From positions 28,834,802 to 28,898,801 of the forward strand of contig NC_063258.1 of NCBI RefSeq assembly GCF_019578655.1: a stretch of 64,000 nt of DNA. Reading direction: 5' to 3'. The translations under genes were made by a program, and so were the position numbers. The stretch is from Ricinus communis (Eukaryota > Streptophyta > Magnoliopsida > Malpighiales > Euphorbiaceae). Position 1 is the stretch's first letter; each line of letters begins with the position of its first letter. Positions 13,148-25,856 of the stretch are shown in pieces. Below the pieces are notes generated by a model. That model saw only the letters and a program-made list of their open reading frames with translations. It searched no databases and was not told the origin of the DNA.

Positions 13148-13862
13148 TTAGTATCGACTTATAGGATAGTGTACGCCCTCGTTAAGTGAGCCTCCTTGTG
13201 TCTTTTATTTCACAAATTTCATCATTTCTGCTTTACATGTGATCTTGTTACTTGGCTTGTATGATGAAGTTAAGATCTGCACCAACAATATCAGGCCATT
13301 TGTGATAGTTACTGTAGTGTAATTAAGGCAATACATTAATGTTTGGCAGAGTTTAGTGTTATTTTCTTGCTAGATTTTTCACAATTAGGGTTTTGGGCGG
13401 TCAGTTGTAAAATAATCAAGGATTTTCACAATGTGGCTGTTCTAAAATGCTACAACAAATTTGCCAAATTTTGGTTGCAAGACGTTACATACTTTGCTTA
13501 GGCGGCTGTGTTGCATGGTGACGCCCTGAGATGCTGCCCATAAGCAGTTTAAACTTCAAAAGCTATGAGAAAGACGAGGGCGCCTGTGTAGCATTCACAA
13601 GAGCCAGAACCTAAAGAAAGGAGATACCCAAGTACTGCATTTAACCCCATTAGATTTTTCTTCTAATACTTTCAGAAGGGTAAAATAGGAACAAGAAAGC
13701 TTCAAGCACAATTGCTTCCACAAACTAGTTTCCTTGATGAATTGTTATGTACATGGAACAATCTACAGTAACAGTGGCACTTTAATGCTTCCATTTCTAA
13801 GGGAAAGGAAGTAAAACATTTCCATGGAAATGGCGGATGGGGGAAAAAAATTTCATGGTGAA
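13148..13862. other. Convergent intergenic region (shared 3' ends)
   Basis: This ~0.7-kb interval separates the stop codons of the TTLL12 and FIP1-like genes, which face each other. It should contain both 3' untranslated regions and polyadenylation sites. No further gene is seen. Confidence 0.6.
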
Positions 13863-14537
13863 CTAAGCTCTATGCTGCTCTCTTTGTTCAGTTGGCATAT
13901 TTGATTGAGTTCTTGATGCTGAAAGCTTCTTTTGCAATTCAAGATTTGATAATCGCTCAACCTCCAATGCTCGTTCAAGCTTTAACACATAAGAATGCAT
14001 CAGATGTTGAGGTTATGTTAGAATCAACCAATTCATTTGCAGATAATTGAAGCCAATCATGGATGATGGTAAAAGGAACTAAACTAATAATAATGAAAAT
14101 AAAAGTAGTACCTTTGCTGCTCGTGTGCTCCATTCCCCTAAGATAGCTCTCAATCTTTCATTCTCTTCCACGTACTGTTCCATTATTTCATCAATGAGTT
14201 TAGTATATGCTGAACATAATAGGTGTGACTTGACTTTTCCCAAAACACATATCATGTATAACCTTGCTTGAAACATGTTGATAATGAGGGCGGTAGGGGG
14301 CATTGCAAAGCCTAAACAACCACCACACCAATACTGTAGAACCATGATGTTTTTCAAAGTATTTGACCTTTGAGAAAACAAGTCTCAAGGAGAAGGGCTG
14401 AAATTGTAGACCCATTCAAAACTCAAGCACTAACCCCTAACTGTTTCTCTATAAGCATTCACTGCAGGTTTATAACAAGAGGTGTACAGTCAAGTTTGAG
14501 AGTGCTTAAAAGAAACAACAAGAAGAGTTAGTTCATA

Positions 14538-14576
<39 letters not shown>

Positions 14577-17500
14577 GCAACACAAAAGGAGCTGCAATAA
14601 ACAAACAGGTGCACAAGTAGCAGAGAACAACATTAAGTGTATGTCTGTATCTTCTTAGTAAAGAATCAATCTTTTAATACCAATTACTTATGTGGCTAGG
14701 ATCTTAGTTAATAAATAGGAAATATCTTGAATTTAAATGTCAGTTACAACTACTGGTGATTTACCTGATTGTTTGTAGTGCGCACTTGCTGTACCTCAGA
14801 GTCCCTCTCAGCTATCAAAGACCGAGCAAGCCTTAGCTCAGTTTGTAGTTGATTCATCTGTATCAAAATATAGTTAAATAATTGATCATCATGGCATGAA
14901 GTTTGAAAGGGTGAACTCAAAGGAGAAAAAAATTTGGGTAAATTATGATAAATGACGAGTTACTATAATAAGATTAGACACCAGTGAGTAAGATGGACCG
15001 AATATTAAATTTACAGATTTTATACTAGTTTAAGTGGGTAGCACGTGTGCAAAAAATTTTCAGTGCTAAAGAAACAATACGATCAGATTTCAAACATTAC
15101 CTCAGCGGAAAGAGTACGTAATTCCTGTTCACGAGCAGCTAACATATGGGCAAGATCAACCTGTTAACCATTTTTCACATATGATGTTCAGTATCGAATA
15201 AACATACTTCCGTTCTATACGAATAATTATAAAAACCTATATGCTTTGCAAAGCCTTTGATAACTGAATGTCAAGTCAACATGAATCCTGCATATATAAT
15301 TTGTTCTTTTCCATCAATAAAATATGTACTATCACCATATACTCCATGCTCATACAACCAACCATTTATAAAAAAGAGTCTCAACAAATAGGTTTTATAT
15401 GACAAAGTGGAGGAAAACTATCTCCTTAGATCCACTCGGATCTTCTTGGGCCAGGCAAATACCAATTTCAAGCTGAAAGGTTAGTTCTGAGCCCCCAAAA
15501 TATAGCGATCACAATTACTTAACTTTTGTTTCTATTTGCTTCATAATGTCAAAGAGTTCTGTCTACAAACAGATTCAGGTTAACCAGAATGATTATTACC
15601 TGTGGCGTGCTCCCATCGCTAGACCGTTCATATTTACTTAAGCACTCTTGCAATCGAAGAATCTGCTTGAGAACATCCTTATTGTCATTAGCTAAAAGAC
15701 AAGGACAAAATTACAATGGTATAAATGCATGGACAACATGCGACAACAAGAGTTCCTCATTACCATGCCATTTCAGTGACCAAACAATGAAAATTTAACA
15801 GAGTGAGAGGAGACGGAGAGGAAACAACAACTTAAGAGGTAGAGCTAGATAGATTTAGAAACCATATACCTCCTCACTCATAAAATGAAGGTTCTCGCGC
15901 TGATATTGAAGCAAAGCCATTTGCTGATCAGAAAGTCGACCCCCATGATGATACCTATTGCAAAAAAAGTCCTCAATGCAGCATCACATATCGAATTATG
16001 CAAAGAAAAACTGTCTAGTCAAATTTCCTATCAGTGTTAGTCCCATGCCTATTTTACCAATCACTACTTCAACTGGAAAAACAACCACTAATTAGGAAAT
16101 AGCAAATTTGGGCTTGCATCGCAAAAGAAATATATATATAAATATAACTACCTCAAACTTTCTAAAGGACTTGACTCTTGAAGTGGAGAATATAATGACT
16201 TCAAAATATCAGGTTGAGAGTCCAATGAATTATACTGGTGCAAATAACCTGCAGGCCCCAAGAGACATGGAGAAAAATGTTAAGAAAATTCATATATTAC
16301 ATATTGATTTATGAAATTAAATCCAGTCAGCAGGTAGCGTGATAGAATCTTAGATTCCGCAATGTAACAAAATTCTCAAGATTATCCACATTCATGTGGA
16401 AAAGAAGGTATCTTCAAAATGAATTGACTCCGTTTTCTACAAAAAAACATGAATCTCCAAAAAGATAATTTCACTAGCAGCATTAACAACAAGAACAGTA
16501 GGCTGTCAAATCCATGAGGAGCAACATCTACGGACCATAGAAGTTATCCTGAAATTTCATTCTTGGATCTGAATGAGGAAAAACTATCTGATAACCAGCC
16601 TCTAAGAATATTATCAAGACAATTTATTTGTACAGTCCAGCTGCCACATAGATGACACTGCAAATGTCAAAGCACCTCAAGATATGTATATCAGCTTACC
16701 AATATAAATGCTCATAAAGGATACAGCACATACTGCTTCAGTCAACATAATAATCCTGCAGATTCAGTGAGTAAGCAAAGAAATGAATAGTTTGAAACAG
16801 TAAATGCAAAGCAGCACACTGTATTTCATTCTTGCCCTACCAGAAAATAGATGACATGATGCTGTTAAAATAAAAATAAAATATCATGATAGGAAAAAGG
16901 ATCAATTTCATGACAATAACTGGTAATATCTATACCTCAGTAATGCTGAGATGGAAAGAAAACTGATTTGAGGTTTCCATACCATTACAAGCAGCATGGC
17001 AGCAGTTCCTATAAATTTATAAAAAGAAATTTAATATGCTGATCACAGCAATAATTTGAAAGATAGCACATATTTAAATGAACTAGAAATTTGTATTTTG
17101 AATTTGAAAATTATCTATAAAGACTAAAGACAAAGGAGCAAAGCAGTTGCATTAAACAAGAAAAAAATTAGCATAAATAAAATATTCGCCATTCTTATCT
17201 CTAGTATCCCAAAATTTTTATGTGCTTAGTTCTCCAACTAACCATTCTTTTGAAACATTAGACATATAGTCACACAACAGAGACATAGTAGTTCAACAGT
17301 AGATCAAAACCATCTATATTGCGAATGAAGAGAGAGAGAGAGAGAGAGAGTATGTAGTTACCATAAGCAGTGATGGCAAATGGCAAGCGAACAATATGCT
17401 TCAACTTCTGGCTAAAACTATAATAACCCTACAAAACAAATGAGCATGTAACTGTTTCTACACCGAGATAAAGTTAACAAGGAAATGAGATTATCTTACA

Positions 17501-18487
17501 TCCCAAGAGCTAAAGAAAGATATTAAATGATAGCATGAGAGCAGCCTAACTTTTCTGACAGCTTTTTCATCCTCTGAAGTATGAAGTAGAAAATTTATAT
17601 CCAGAAAATGTCTGGGGAATGTTTTTATCAATGAAAATCTGAGCATTCAATTTAGAGGAGGACTCCAACAAGTGCTGATTACTAGCTGAATTTATTACAA
17701 TTTTCTTAAATTAGCACATTATCACACTTTGGATGAAGATTACCTGTAAACGAATTTTCTGGACTTGAGAAACAAAATATTGTTGGAAGATGCCTGTAAA
17801 GAAAGAATAAGAAAAATCTCACTATAACTGCAGCACACTAAAAGACACGAACACGAATATATTTTAGGCAATGGAGTCAGACTAGCAGGAGCTTAAGTTT
17901 TTTGAATTAAAAAAAAAAAAAGGAAAATTATGATAATAGAAAACTACCACAGAGAAAAACAAATTATATCTGGAGTGGGGCACATCATATTTCAGAATTT
18001 AGCTGTACAAATAAATTGAAAGCAACATAAAAAAAAAAAAAAATTAAAAAAGAAGAAGAAGAAGATAAGAATGAAAGTAACAGACCTGTTATTATTAATA
18101 GAGCAACATCGCAACTAGATAGTAAAGAAGGGACTAATCGGTGATGAAATAGAATTGGAGCTACTGCACCTAAAACAGAATAACCTGCCTAAAATTGAAA
18201 GAATAATCAGAACAATTTAAATTCAAATAGAAAAATCCACCATAATAATAAAGACCAGAATCCAAAACTTGCCAGTATAACACAGTAAACAACAGCTCCA
18301 AAAATACTCCTCCGTTTCCGGTGACCGCATAAAGGAGCCTCGTGCAGTATATCGACGAACCTGCGTTAAAATCATACAATTTCATATAGGGAAAAGTTAA
18401 TATACATTTTAAAAAACAATGGAAAATTTACATGCTAGTTTCTTCATGAGATGTAGACGGAGAATTGCCATGTCTCTCTACCGACAT
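13863..18487 (-). CDS. FIP1: FIP1-like four-TM membrane protein with C-terminal coiled coil
   Basis: Fourteen minus-strand exons give 361 aa: 18487-18432, 18360-18269, 18184-18086, 17793-17744, 17428-17362, 17008-16936, 16755-16700, 16248-16152, 15954-15870, 15677-15600, 15160-15101, 14857-14765, 14174-14112 and 13979-13863. The start MSVERHGNS was chosen because only this short exon supplies the right phase for exon 2. Four hydrophobic segments lie near residues 34-60, 70-88, 112-135 and 145-168. A Gln/Glu/Leu-rich coiled coil follows from ~205 to 345 (for example LSAEMNQLQTELRLARSL). This architecture matches the plant protein annotated as FRIGIDA-interacting protein 1, a TMEM192-like family. 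The name is from memory of the family and less certain than the gene model. Its molecular function is not evident from sequence. Exons 10, 13 and 14 use acceptors (AAG, AACAG, AAAG) with weak pyrimidine tracts. Confidence 0.85.
14537..14577. repeat. (GT)n(GA)n compound microsatellite
   Basis: A GT dinucleotide run passes directly into a GA run within intron 12 of the FIP1-like gene. Confidence 0.9.
17329..17350. repeat. (GA)n microsatellite
   Basis: A GA dinucleotide run about 11 units long sits in the intron immediately downstream of exon 5 of the minus-strand FIP1-like gene. Confidence 0.85.
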
Positions 18488-19318
18488 CTTTTAGGGCTAT
18501 TTTTGTTTCCTTTTTCTTTTTCCAAGAAAAAAAAAGGACGGAGTTTAGATCATCATATTGTGCAGAAACTATTTATGTTGAAAGGAGATGCTTTTGGTTG
18601 CAGAATCAGCGTTGCTACCTCAGTTTGTTTTTTCATTTAGAAACGTTTGACTTGTGATGTAGCAAATTCTATTAGTGGGTCGAACATTTGTGAGATTGGG
18701 CCATGGCTATGGTTCCCAGACGGCCCATTTATTTTGCTTGTTTGGTTGAACAATTTCAGAAAATCTTTTTATCATTATTATATACATCAGACACAGATTA
18801 CCATTGATCATATTCCAATACAAATTGCGTATTTCATTTGAATTATTTGGCATTTTACACCACAACTTTTTATCTTATTCATAGAAGAATTCCTGGAATT
18901 TATTGCCATAATAAATTGCTGTCAGTTGTTGTAATCTGGAAACTGGATCACTGGCGGACAATACCCATAAAACGAAATAAGGTAATACTGAGCTTCAGAC
19001 TCCAAAATCTGCGGAGTTCCTGGCCTGGATAGATTAAAGAAATTCTAGTGGAATCGGCTATGTTATAATCCCGTCATCAAGATTATGGGAGCATCAGTTT
19101 GTTTATCATGGATTAATATAGGACTTTCACATTATCACAGTTCCAAGTGCTGAATTTACATTGAGGTCTTTCTTTCTTGTGTACAATAGGTTGTTGCTAT
19201 CTGGATTCTTATTTTACAATCATCATTACAACAGGTAAATGTTCACCTTAGATAAATATTCTAACTTCCATGCTATCTTATACTCGTCAAAGAGCTCAAA
19301 CTTCTTCACAGCTGTGAA
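18488..19318. other. Region between FIP1-like promoter and aleurain 3' end
   Basis: This interval should include the FIP1-like 5' leader and promoter (next to 18487) and the 3' untranslated region of the protease gene (next to 19319). Short open frames on the plus strand here have no recognisable protein features. Confidence 0.5.
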
Positions 19319-21776
19319 TTACGCAACCACGGGGTATGATGCACAAGTTGCAACACCTGCATCGAAATCAGCATAATCAACTTATATATAAAAGCAAAAT
19401 TATAGTTTAAATGATATATGTGATAAAACTAGGGTGTAGCTTTCATTGGATGACAGCCAAATCTGTTCTTGCAAGATTTCAGCAACACATTCGAGTCGAG
19501 ATACCAGTCATATTTTGTCCCAAGTGGTGCTCACTGGTTTCGCAGACAAAGATTCAGGGACTGAGAACTTACCACACATGTTTTTCCCCATTTCCATCTT
19601 AAAATAGCCATGATCACCCCAATTTTCTCCCCAGGAGTTCTTAACGAGCCAATATGGTACACCATCTTCTACTCCATAACCAACTGCAAGAACAGCATGG
19701 TTCACATCCTGCCATACAACTTACAGAATGTTAGACAGGCATTGTCATGGAGGAGATACATGTGCAGTTGCAGAGTTCAGATAAATAAGACAGACATCCA
19801 AAACGATTAATGGTTATGCATGAATCAATATATGAAAATCTTGCCAGTTGCCACTGGAATATCATAAAAAAATGTATGACCACTTAGGATACACTGCGAA
19901 ATACAAACTCGATATGTTCTTAAAATTTGACTTTATCAGTAACAGTAACCACACATTTCGATTTCCTAGAACAAATTTTATGAAGATACTTACCATTGGA
20001 GTACTGCCACAAGTGTCACTGGTGTAAACTCCACTCTTGTAAAAACGGAAACCGCTTACTACCTCAAAAGCCACGCTCACTGGACGAACCAATCCAACTG
20101 CCTCTTTCAATTCATCTTCAGCACCCTGCATGTGTAGACAACATTAAGAAACTTCACATCACATTTAAATAGGATCCTAGAGTTCAACAGTTGACCGCAC
20201 AAAAAATAAGATCATCCAGTTATGATAAACCAGCTCTGCTAGAAGAAGAAATTGGAGGACATCAAGTCCACTAGAGCTGCAAACATGGAGGTTCAAACCT
20301 CTAGTAGCATAATGGCAATGGCTTGAATTTTAAAAATGGACTAGAAGCAGGTCGGGGCTCCATAGAGCGGAATGAATCCTATTAGATCCCCAGGGATGAG
20401 CGTTAGCCCGCAAGATGTATCATACTGATGTTAGTCTTAATCCACATTTTAAGCCAAACCATGCTTTACAGCCAAGATTCTTTGTTCCACCGTCATTCCA
20501 TTTAATGAGGGTGGAATTGTTACCCATCAAACCTACCAATGTTGCACACAATAATATAGCAAAATCGTTACCAGAGTAATGTTGACAGAGTCGAGCACTT
20601 GAATGCCAACATTTTCTGATGAGAATTTGCAAGCGCCATCTTCTCCAGTGTATGGATATGCTTCCTCAGTTTCAAGGCCGCCATTGTATTTGATATACTC
20701 AAAGGCTTGTGATGGCAATCCACCATGGCAACCAAAGTTATTAAAAGCTCCAGCACAATCCACAAGCTGCTGCTCAGACAAAGAGATTCCCTTTCCAAAA
20801 GCTTGATGATAGGCTGCCTCAAGAGCTCCCGTAGTACTACAAATAAAGTAAGCAAAAGTAAAGGTCAGAAACACAATAGCATAATTAAGTATTAAGGTCC
20901 TTAGACTCTAACTAACCTGAAAGTCCAGCAAGAACCACAATGGCCTTGATTCTTAACGGGGCTAACTATGCCAACTTCCCTCCAGTCTTTCTATATCCAC
21001 AACATGAAAACACAGATTTTAGACTATAGCTTCGCAAATGTCAGATTTAATGCACATATACAGTATCTATCAAAGATGTCATACCGTGTCAGGAAGAGCA
21101 ACGCCAGTAAGCTTGTGATTGCCCTTAGTGGTGGCAGAGCAGTTCTGTGCAGCTCCTAATCTGTGCTTTTGAAACTCTTGCCAAGTCAAATCGGCAAAAT
21201 CTGTGAATATCAAATGAAATGAGATTTACAAAATTTAACATCTCAATAATTTTAATAATTACAACATGTAAATAAATATATAATAATGAATAGTAATTCG
21301 GCAGAATTAAACGGTCAACGTATTAAAGGGAAACTGCTAGCTGCTTAAGAACTCGCCATTAACAGCAAGAGTGTAAGAAAGGCCCTTTCTATTAGTGGAT
21401 CTAATGAAATCCAAATTCTCCGAGAAAATCGCAAACCTCATCTTCATCTCATCCTCACTCTGATACCTCTTCCCGTGCCTAACAAAAAATAATATGACTA
21501 TATAAAATTACAGAACTCCACTTCCAGTTCCACTTCTTAAGAAAGAAAGACAAAAGAAAAAAGTCCGATGATCAATATAAACCTGTAAACAAAACGAGAG
21601 AAGGAAAGAGCGCGACGACTGTGACCGACAACTTTAGTGACAGAGGCTTCGAAGTCACGAAGACGGTCCGACACAAGTCGGATAGGGTTAGATTCATCGA
21701 AGTTCGATCCTGATACAGCAACGCAGAAAAGCAGGAGGAGGACTGAAGAGATCAAAGAAACGGGACTGCGACCCAT
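19319..21776 (-). CDS. AALP: Aleurain-like vacuolar cysteine protease (papain family C1A)
   Basis: Eight minus-strand exons give 358 aa, the usual length for plant aleurains: 21776-21583, 21478-21357, 21200-21085, 20990-20917, 20836-20572, 20125-19994, 19708-19573 and 19356-19319. Residues 1-23 form a signal peptide. NPIR at 30-33 is the known vacuolar sorting signal of aleurain. The I29-type propeptide follows, with the AQNCSAT segment equivalent to the cathepsin H mini-chain that confers aminopeptidase activity. The mature domain has the Gln159 oxyanion residue, catalytic Cys165 (CGSCW), His305 (VNHAV) and Asn325 (KNSWG). It ends in CASYPVVA. Expected role: vacuolar/lysosomal proteolysis. 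All catalytic residues are present, so the gene appears functional. The second intron has a GC donor (AATG|GCGAGT) rather than GT. Confidence 0.96.
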
Positions 21777-24018
21777 TTCTATTGGTTACTGCCGGTATGA
21801 GCCCCAAGAGTTTTGGGTGTGAAGTTGGAGGATGAATGATGGGTAGTGTATAATATACTACTACAGTTAATTAAATAAAGGATTTTTATTGGATTGAAAG
21901 GGTATGTGATGTGTATTCATTCAAGAGGTCAGTGTTCGAATATGATGAGGTATTGTCATATTAATTTATTCCACATCTATAATTATATAATTTGAAAATA
22001 AATACTATTTTAGAAATGTTTAAATATAAATATTGAAATTGTTATAATTTTTTTATATCAATTAGTAAAACATTATTAAAACTTATAATATATCTGTCAA
22101 AGTTAAAATAGAGAATGAGTAGCTCTACAAATAAAGAAGACCAAACCACCTTTCTTTTACAATCTATTAATATTATTTTAAGAGATAAAGCTTTACAATG
22201 AAGAACTTTATGTAATAAGTACATTAAAATATTTTGATATTGCTGTTTATTTTTAAAATATTATTTGAACAAAAAAGCATTTTAAAAATATTTAAATATA
22301 AAAAACTTATTTAAAACCCAATAAAATCTATATCTTTTGTTTTATATTGAAATTATTTCATAATTATTATATTTTTTCATTTTAGTTTTATAGATAGAAA
22401 TAATATCACAATTAGTAAAAGGAGCAAATAAATTTTTAAATTTTTGAATAAGGCGCGATTAATTTTTTAGATTTTAAAATAATCCAACTACACTTTAAAA
22501 ATAAAATAATTTTAATTTTAAAATCAACTCTTTTATCGTGTAATAATATAAAGTCTAATTAGTTTTAAATTTTAAAAAAATACTTTAACTTTTTTTTTAT
22601 ATTTTTTAATATTTTGTACATATAAAAAAATATTAAAGCTGGCTTTAGTGAATAAAATCTATAAAAATGATAATTTATCATTTACTTTGCTAAAATAAAA
22701 TCAATGCTATCTATATTAATTAAAAAAAGTTAGCTCAGAAATTCAATTATTTTTTACATTTAAAAAATATAACTAAACTATTTCAAAATTTAATTACATT
22801 TTAACTAAAAAAATTGGTGGCTTTCAATATTTTTGCCTACAAATATTAATTGATAAATCATTAAAATTAAATAAGAAAATTCAGCACTTTAAATTCGAGT
22901 CAAATTGATTTTTTATTATATAAATAAAAAATTAAAAGAATTTATCAAGATTTTTTTATAAAAAAATTATAATAAAAAATCTAATATATTATAGAAATTG
23001 AAAAAAAAACTCTTGAAAGTGGTATAATGTAATGCAGCAGCCAGAAAAGATATTTAAGAAATTAATAGCGCTTTCAAAAAAAATGAATATCGTGTTTCTT
23101 TATGACGCATAGAATGATGCGGTTTCCTTGCTTGCCGTTGTAACTGATCTAGGCGACTCGGCCATTGGCCCATTGCTAACAGCCATTTTGATTTTGACAT
23201 AATCAACTCAAAAATTAATATTCTTATTTTGACGCAAGACTCGTGGTTCCATTTTTCCGTTTGTTTTTTGAAAAAAAAATTAGGGGTCTATTAATGTATT
23301 ATGCATTATTTCTGTGGTTATAGATATTTATTTAAAAATTAAGTGAAAGGTAAGGATCACTCTTCAAATTTTTGTCATATTTTAATTAAATTATTAAATT
23401 ATAATAATTAAGTTCTTAGACTAAATGATATGAAACAATTAAATTTTTCTATACGATTTGTATTACTTTTTAGGAATATAAAAAATATAATTTATTATCT
23501 TAGTGTTTTTATGCTATTGCTTATCATTTTATATGGGTTATTATCATGTAATAGTAACGAAATTACATAAAAGAGTTTAATTATCTCATATTATTTAATT
23601 TAAGAGCTTAATTATTCTAAGTTAAAGTTTAAGGGCTTAATTGATATTTATTCAAAGATTTAGAAAATTATTCGTACTTTTTATCAAAATATTAATGGAG
23701 TTGCATAGGAAAATTCAATTGTTTCGTATTGTGCAATACAATAATTTAATTTTAATATAAAGTTTAAGATCTTAATTAAGATCTAGTTGAAAGTTTAAGG
23801 ATATATCCTTACTTTTCACTTGAAGATTATTATATAAAAAATTTTGAAAAAGAAATATCCATATTTATAAAATAATATTTACTGAAGAGATATTTATGAA
23901 ATTTTTTAATAAAGTCTACAATTGATAGTATAAAGAACAATTTTTTAGATTTACTGTAATTTTGAGATCAATTTTTTAGATTATGCTTATCAAATTTAAT
24001 TTTAAAATTAGTTATATT
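21777..24018. other. AT-rich intergenic sequence
   Basis: The first ~100 bases are the protease promoter/5' leader. The remainder is AT-rich, with scattered A and T runs and phrases such as TTTAAGGGCTTAATTGAT near 23630 and 23790 that recur in slightly altered form, suggesting old transposon debris. No coding gene is supported. Confidence 0.5.
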
Positions 24019-24496
24019 TAATAAGTTTAATTGCTAAAAAATCTTAATTTTCACACTTGTTATTAGATCTAACACATAATTTTTAAATCTTTAGATTTTA
24101 ACATTAATTTCATTTTTAGTATTTAATAAAATTATCTGTTAAATTTACTAGTTTAACGTGAACTTTGACAACAACAAAAAAGAACTGAGTCAACATTAAA
24201 ATTGTTGATTCATTCTGTTAATGAAATATTATCATTTAAGTACATGAATTATTTTTTTATTTTTGAAATTCCATTAATATTATGTGCTTACACAATAACA
24301 TTTTAATAGTGAAAGTGTCGACTCAATTTCTTATTTTAATTATTGTTACCGGAATTCACGTCACATCAATAATTTTTATTGATAATTTTACTGGAGGTTA
24401 AAATATAAATCAATGTTAACATTAAAATTTTAAATGAAACATATTAGATTTAATAATAAATATAAAATATAAGATTTTATAATTATTAAATTTATT
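24019..24496. mobile_element. Long fold-back (MITE/TIR-type) element without coding capacity
   Basis: The left part (about 24019-24205) and right part (about 24320-24496) are imperfect reverse complements. Matching blocks include ATTAGATCTAAC (left) against ATTAGATTTAAT (right, inverted), AACGTGAACTTTGACAAC against the inverse of GTTACCGGAATTCACGTC, and GAACTGAGTCAACA against the inverse of GTGTCGACTCAATTTC. This fits a non-autonomous fold-back DNA element. Ends and target duplication are not resolvable by eye in the AT-rich flanks. Confidence 0.5.
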
Positions 24497-24576
24497 TAAT
24501 AATTATATAAATCTTCAACAAAAATAATAAATGTTTATTTTGTTACGTTATCTGTGATCAAACTTATATTTGGAAA

Positions 24577-24817
24577 GGGTTAATTGCAAAAGAATTTTCG
24601 ACCTTCGGCGTTTTTCACAATTTAATCATGTGTTTTTAATTGTAACAATGTCATGCATGACATTATCAATTTTGTCAAATCGATACATAAATAAAATTTC
24701 CAGTGAAGTTTATTCCACGTGGCTGCCGGCGCTCTGGTAACTTAAACACGTGGAAATAGTGCGTTTTAAAGAAAAAGCAGAAATGTTGCGTTTTGCCCTA
24801 TAGAAACGGTGCATTTT
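24577..24817 (+). repeat. Left terminal inverted repeat of the KH-capture element
   Basis: This ~241-bp arm matches the reverse complement of 25613-25854 along its length, with scattered single-base differences (roughly 85-90% by eye). Confidence 0.75.
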
Positions 24818-24995
24818 TCACATATTAAATTGAAGATCCTTGTTCCCAAATGCATCGTGCTTCATATGCCCCAAATCCCTATGATGTGTGTGCATCAAAC
24901 AAAAGGAAAGTAAAGGAGAGACTAGAGAGCAGCAGCAGCAGCGAACCAGCCAAGGCAGTTAGCAACTGTTATTACAATTACAATTATAAAGTAAG

Positions 24996-25440
24996 ATGTC
25001 TGTAGTAGCAGAATAAAAAGGAGGTGAAGGGAAAACCCAAACAGAGGGAAAGTGGCTAGGATGGCCAGGAGACAACGTCTACAGGCTAATTGTCCCGGTG
25101 GCCAAAGTAGGAAGCATTATTAGTCGTAAAGGAGAACTCATCAAAAAGATGGGCGTTGAAACTCGCACCTGCATTTGCATCATTGATGGCCCTCCCTCTA
25201 TCTCTGATCGCATCGTTTTGATATCCGGAAAAGAGGAGCCAGAAGCCACACTGTCTCCTGCAATGGATGCAGTGTTAAGAGTGTTCAAACATGTTAGTGG
25301 TCTATCTGCTGGTGAGGGTGATGCAACGGATTCAGTTGTTGCTGGTGCTGCATTTTCTTCAGTAAGGTTACTAGTTGCGTCTTCATAAGCAATTAATTTA
25401 ATTGGAAAGCAGGGATCTACTATCAAATCAATACAGGAAA
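24996..25440 (+). pseudogene. Captured exon of a FLK/PEPPER-type KH-domain protein, disrupted
   Basis: Translation from ATG 24996 reads MSVVAE then TAA (25014-25016). The same frame continues with GKWLGWPGDNVYRLIVPVAK, the start of the first KH domain of plant poly(rC)-binding-like proteins (FLK/PEPPER group). It goes on through VGSIISRKGELIKK, ISGKEEPEATLSPAMDAVLR and VRLLVASS, then a second stop TAA (25386-25388) where relatives have Gln, and AINLIGKQGSTIKSIQE of the second KH domain. The GxxG loop of KH1 has Ser in place of its first Gly (ISRKG). At 25441 a GT follows the exon and coding similarity ends. This looks like a retained splice donor, so the copy came from genomic DNA rather than mRNA. 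With two nonsense codons it cannot encode the parent protein. A 96-codon open piece remains at 25098-25388. Confidence 0.8.
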
Positions 25441-25612
25441 GTATAATGTGTGCCTCTAACAGTTGCTATATTTTTTGCTAAGCAATTGGGTTTTACTGCT
25501 TATCGATTCCTTTTTCTTTTTCCTTTTGAAAATTGCACAGGCTTAATTACCAATCAAATCTGAACTTTGCACTTTTAAACCTTTTTATCCATTTATTTCA
25601 AAATTTGCAATA

Positions 25613-25854
25613 AAAAATGCACCGTTTCTATAGGACAAAACGCAACATTTTTGCTTTTACTTTAAAACGCACCGCTTCTATGTGTTTAAGTTACCAGAGC
25701 GTTGGCAGCCACGTGGAATAAACTTCACCGGAAATTTCATTTATGTATCGATTTGACAAAATTGATAATGTCACGCATGACATTGTTACAATTAAAAACA
25801 CATGATTAAATTGAGAAAAACACCAAAGGTCGAGAGTTCTTTTGCAACTGACTC
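25613..25854 (-). repeat. Right terminal inverted repeat of the KH-capture element
   Basis: This arm is the reverse-complement partner of 24577-24817. Its inner end begins near AAAAAATGCACCGTTTC and its outer end finishes at TTGCAACTGACTC. Confidence 0.75.
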
Positions 25855-25856
25855 TT

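Larger units (their letters stand above)
24575..25856. mobile_element. TIR element with captured KH-domain gene fragment (Pack-MULE-like)
   Basis: Two long terminal inverted repeats, about 24577-24817 and 25613-25854, enclose a ~0.8-kb interior. Paired blocks include TTGCAAAAGAA near the outer ends, TAATCATGTGTTTTTAATTG, GACATTATCAATTTTGTCAA, CCACGTGGCTGCC with CTCTGGTAACTTAAACAC, and AACGGTGCATTTTT at the inner ends. The interior is less AT-rich and contains the first exon of a KH RNA-binding protein gene with its leader and the start of an intron. Transposase sequence is absent, so it is non-autonomous. Long TIRs plus host gene cargo resemble Pack-MULEs. I could not find a clean 8-11 bp target duplication, so the superfamily is inferred. 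Confidence 0.7.

Noticed and set aside
20270..20310. B-box-like GGTTCAAACCT in a protease-gene intron as a tRNA or SINE
   Set aside because: No convincing A box at the right distance and no cloverleaf pairing.
25079..25426. 115-codon minus-strand frame opposite the KH fragment
   Set aside because: It is the antisense of the KH exon. All family motifs are on the plus strand.
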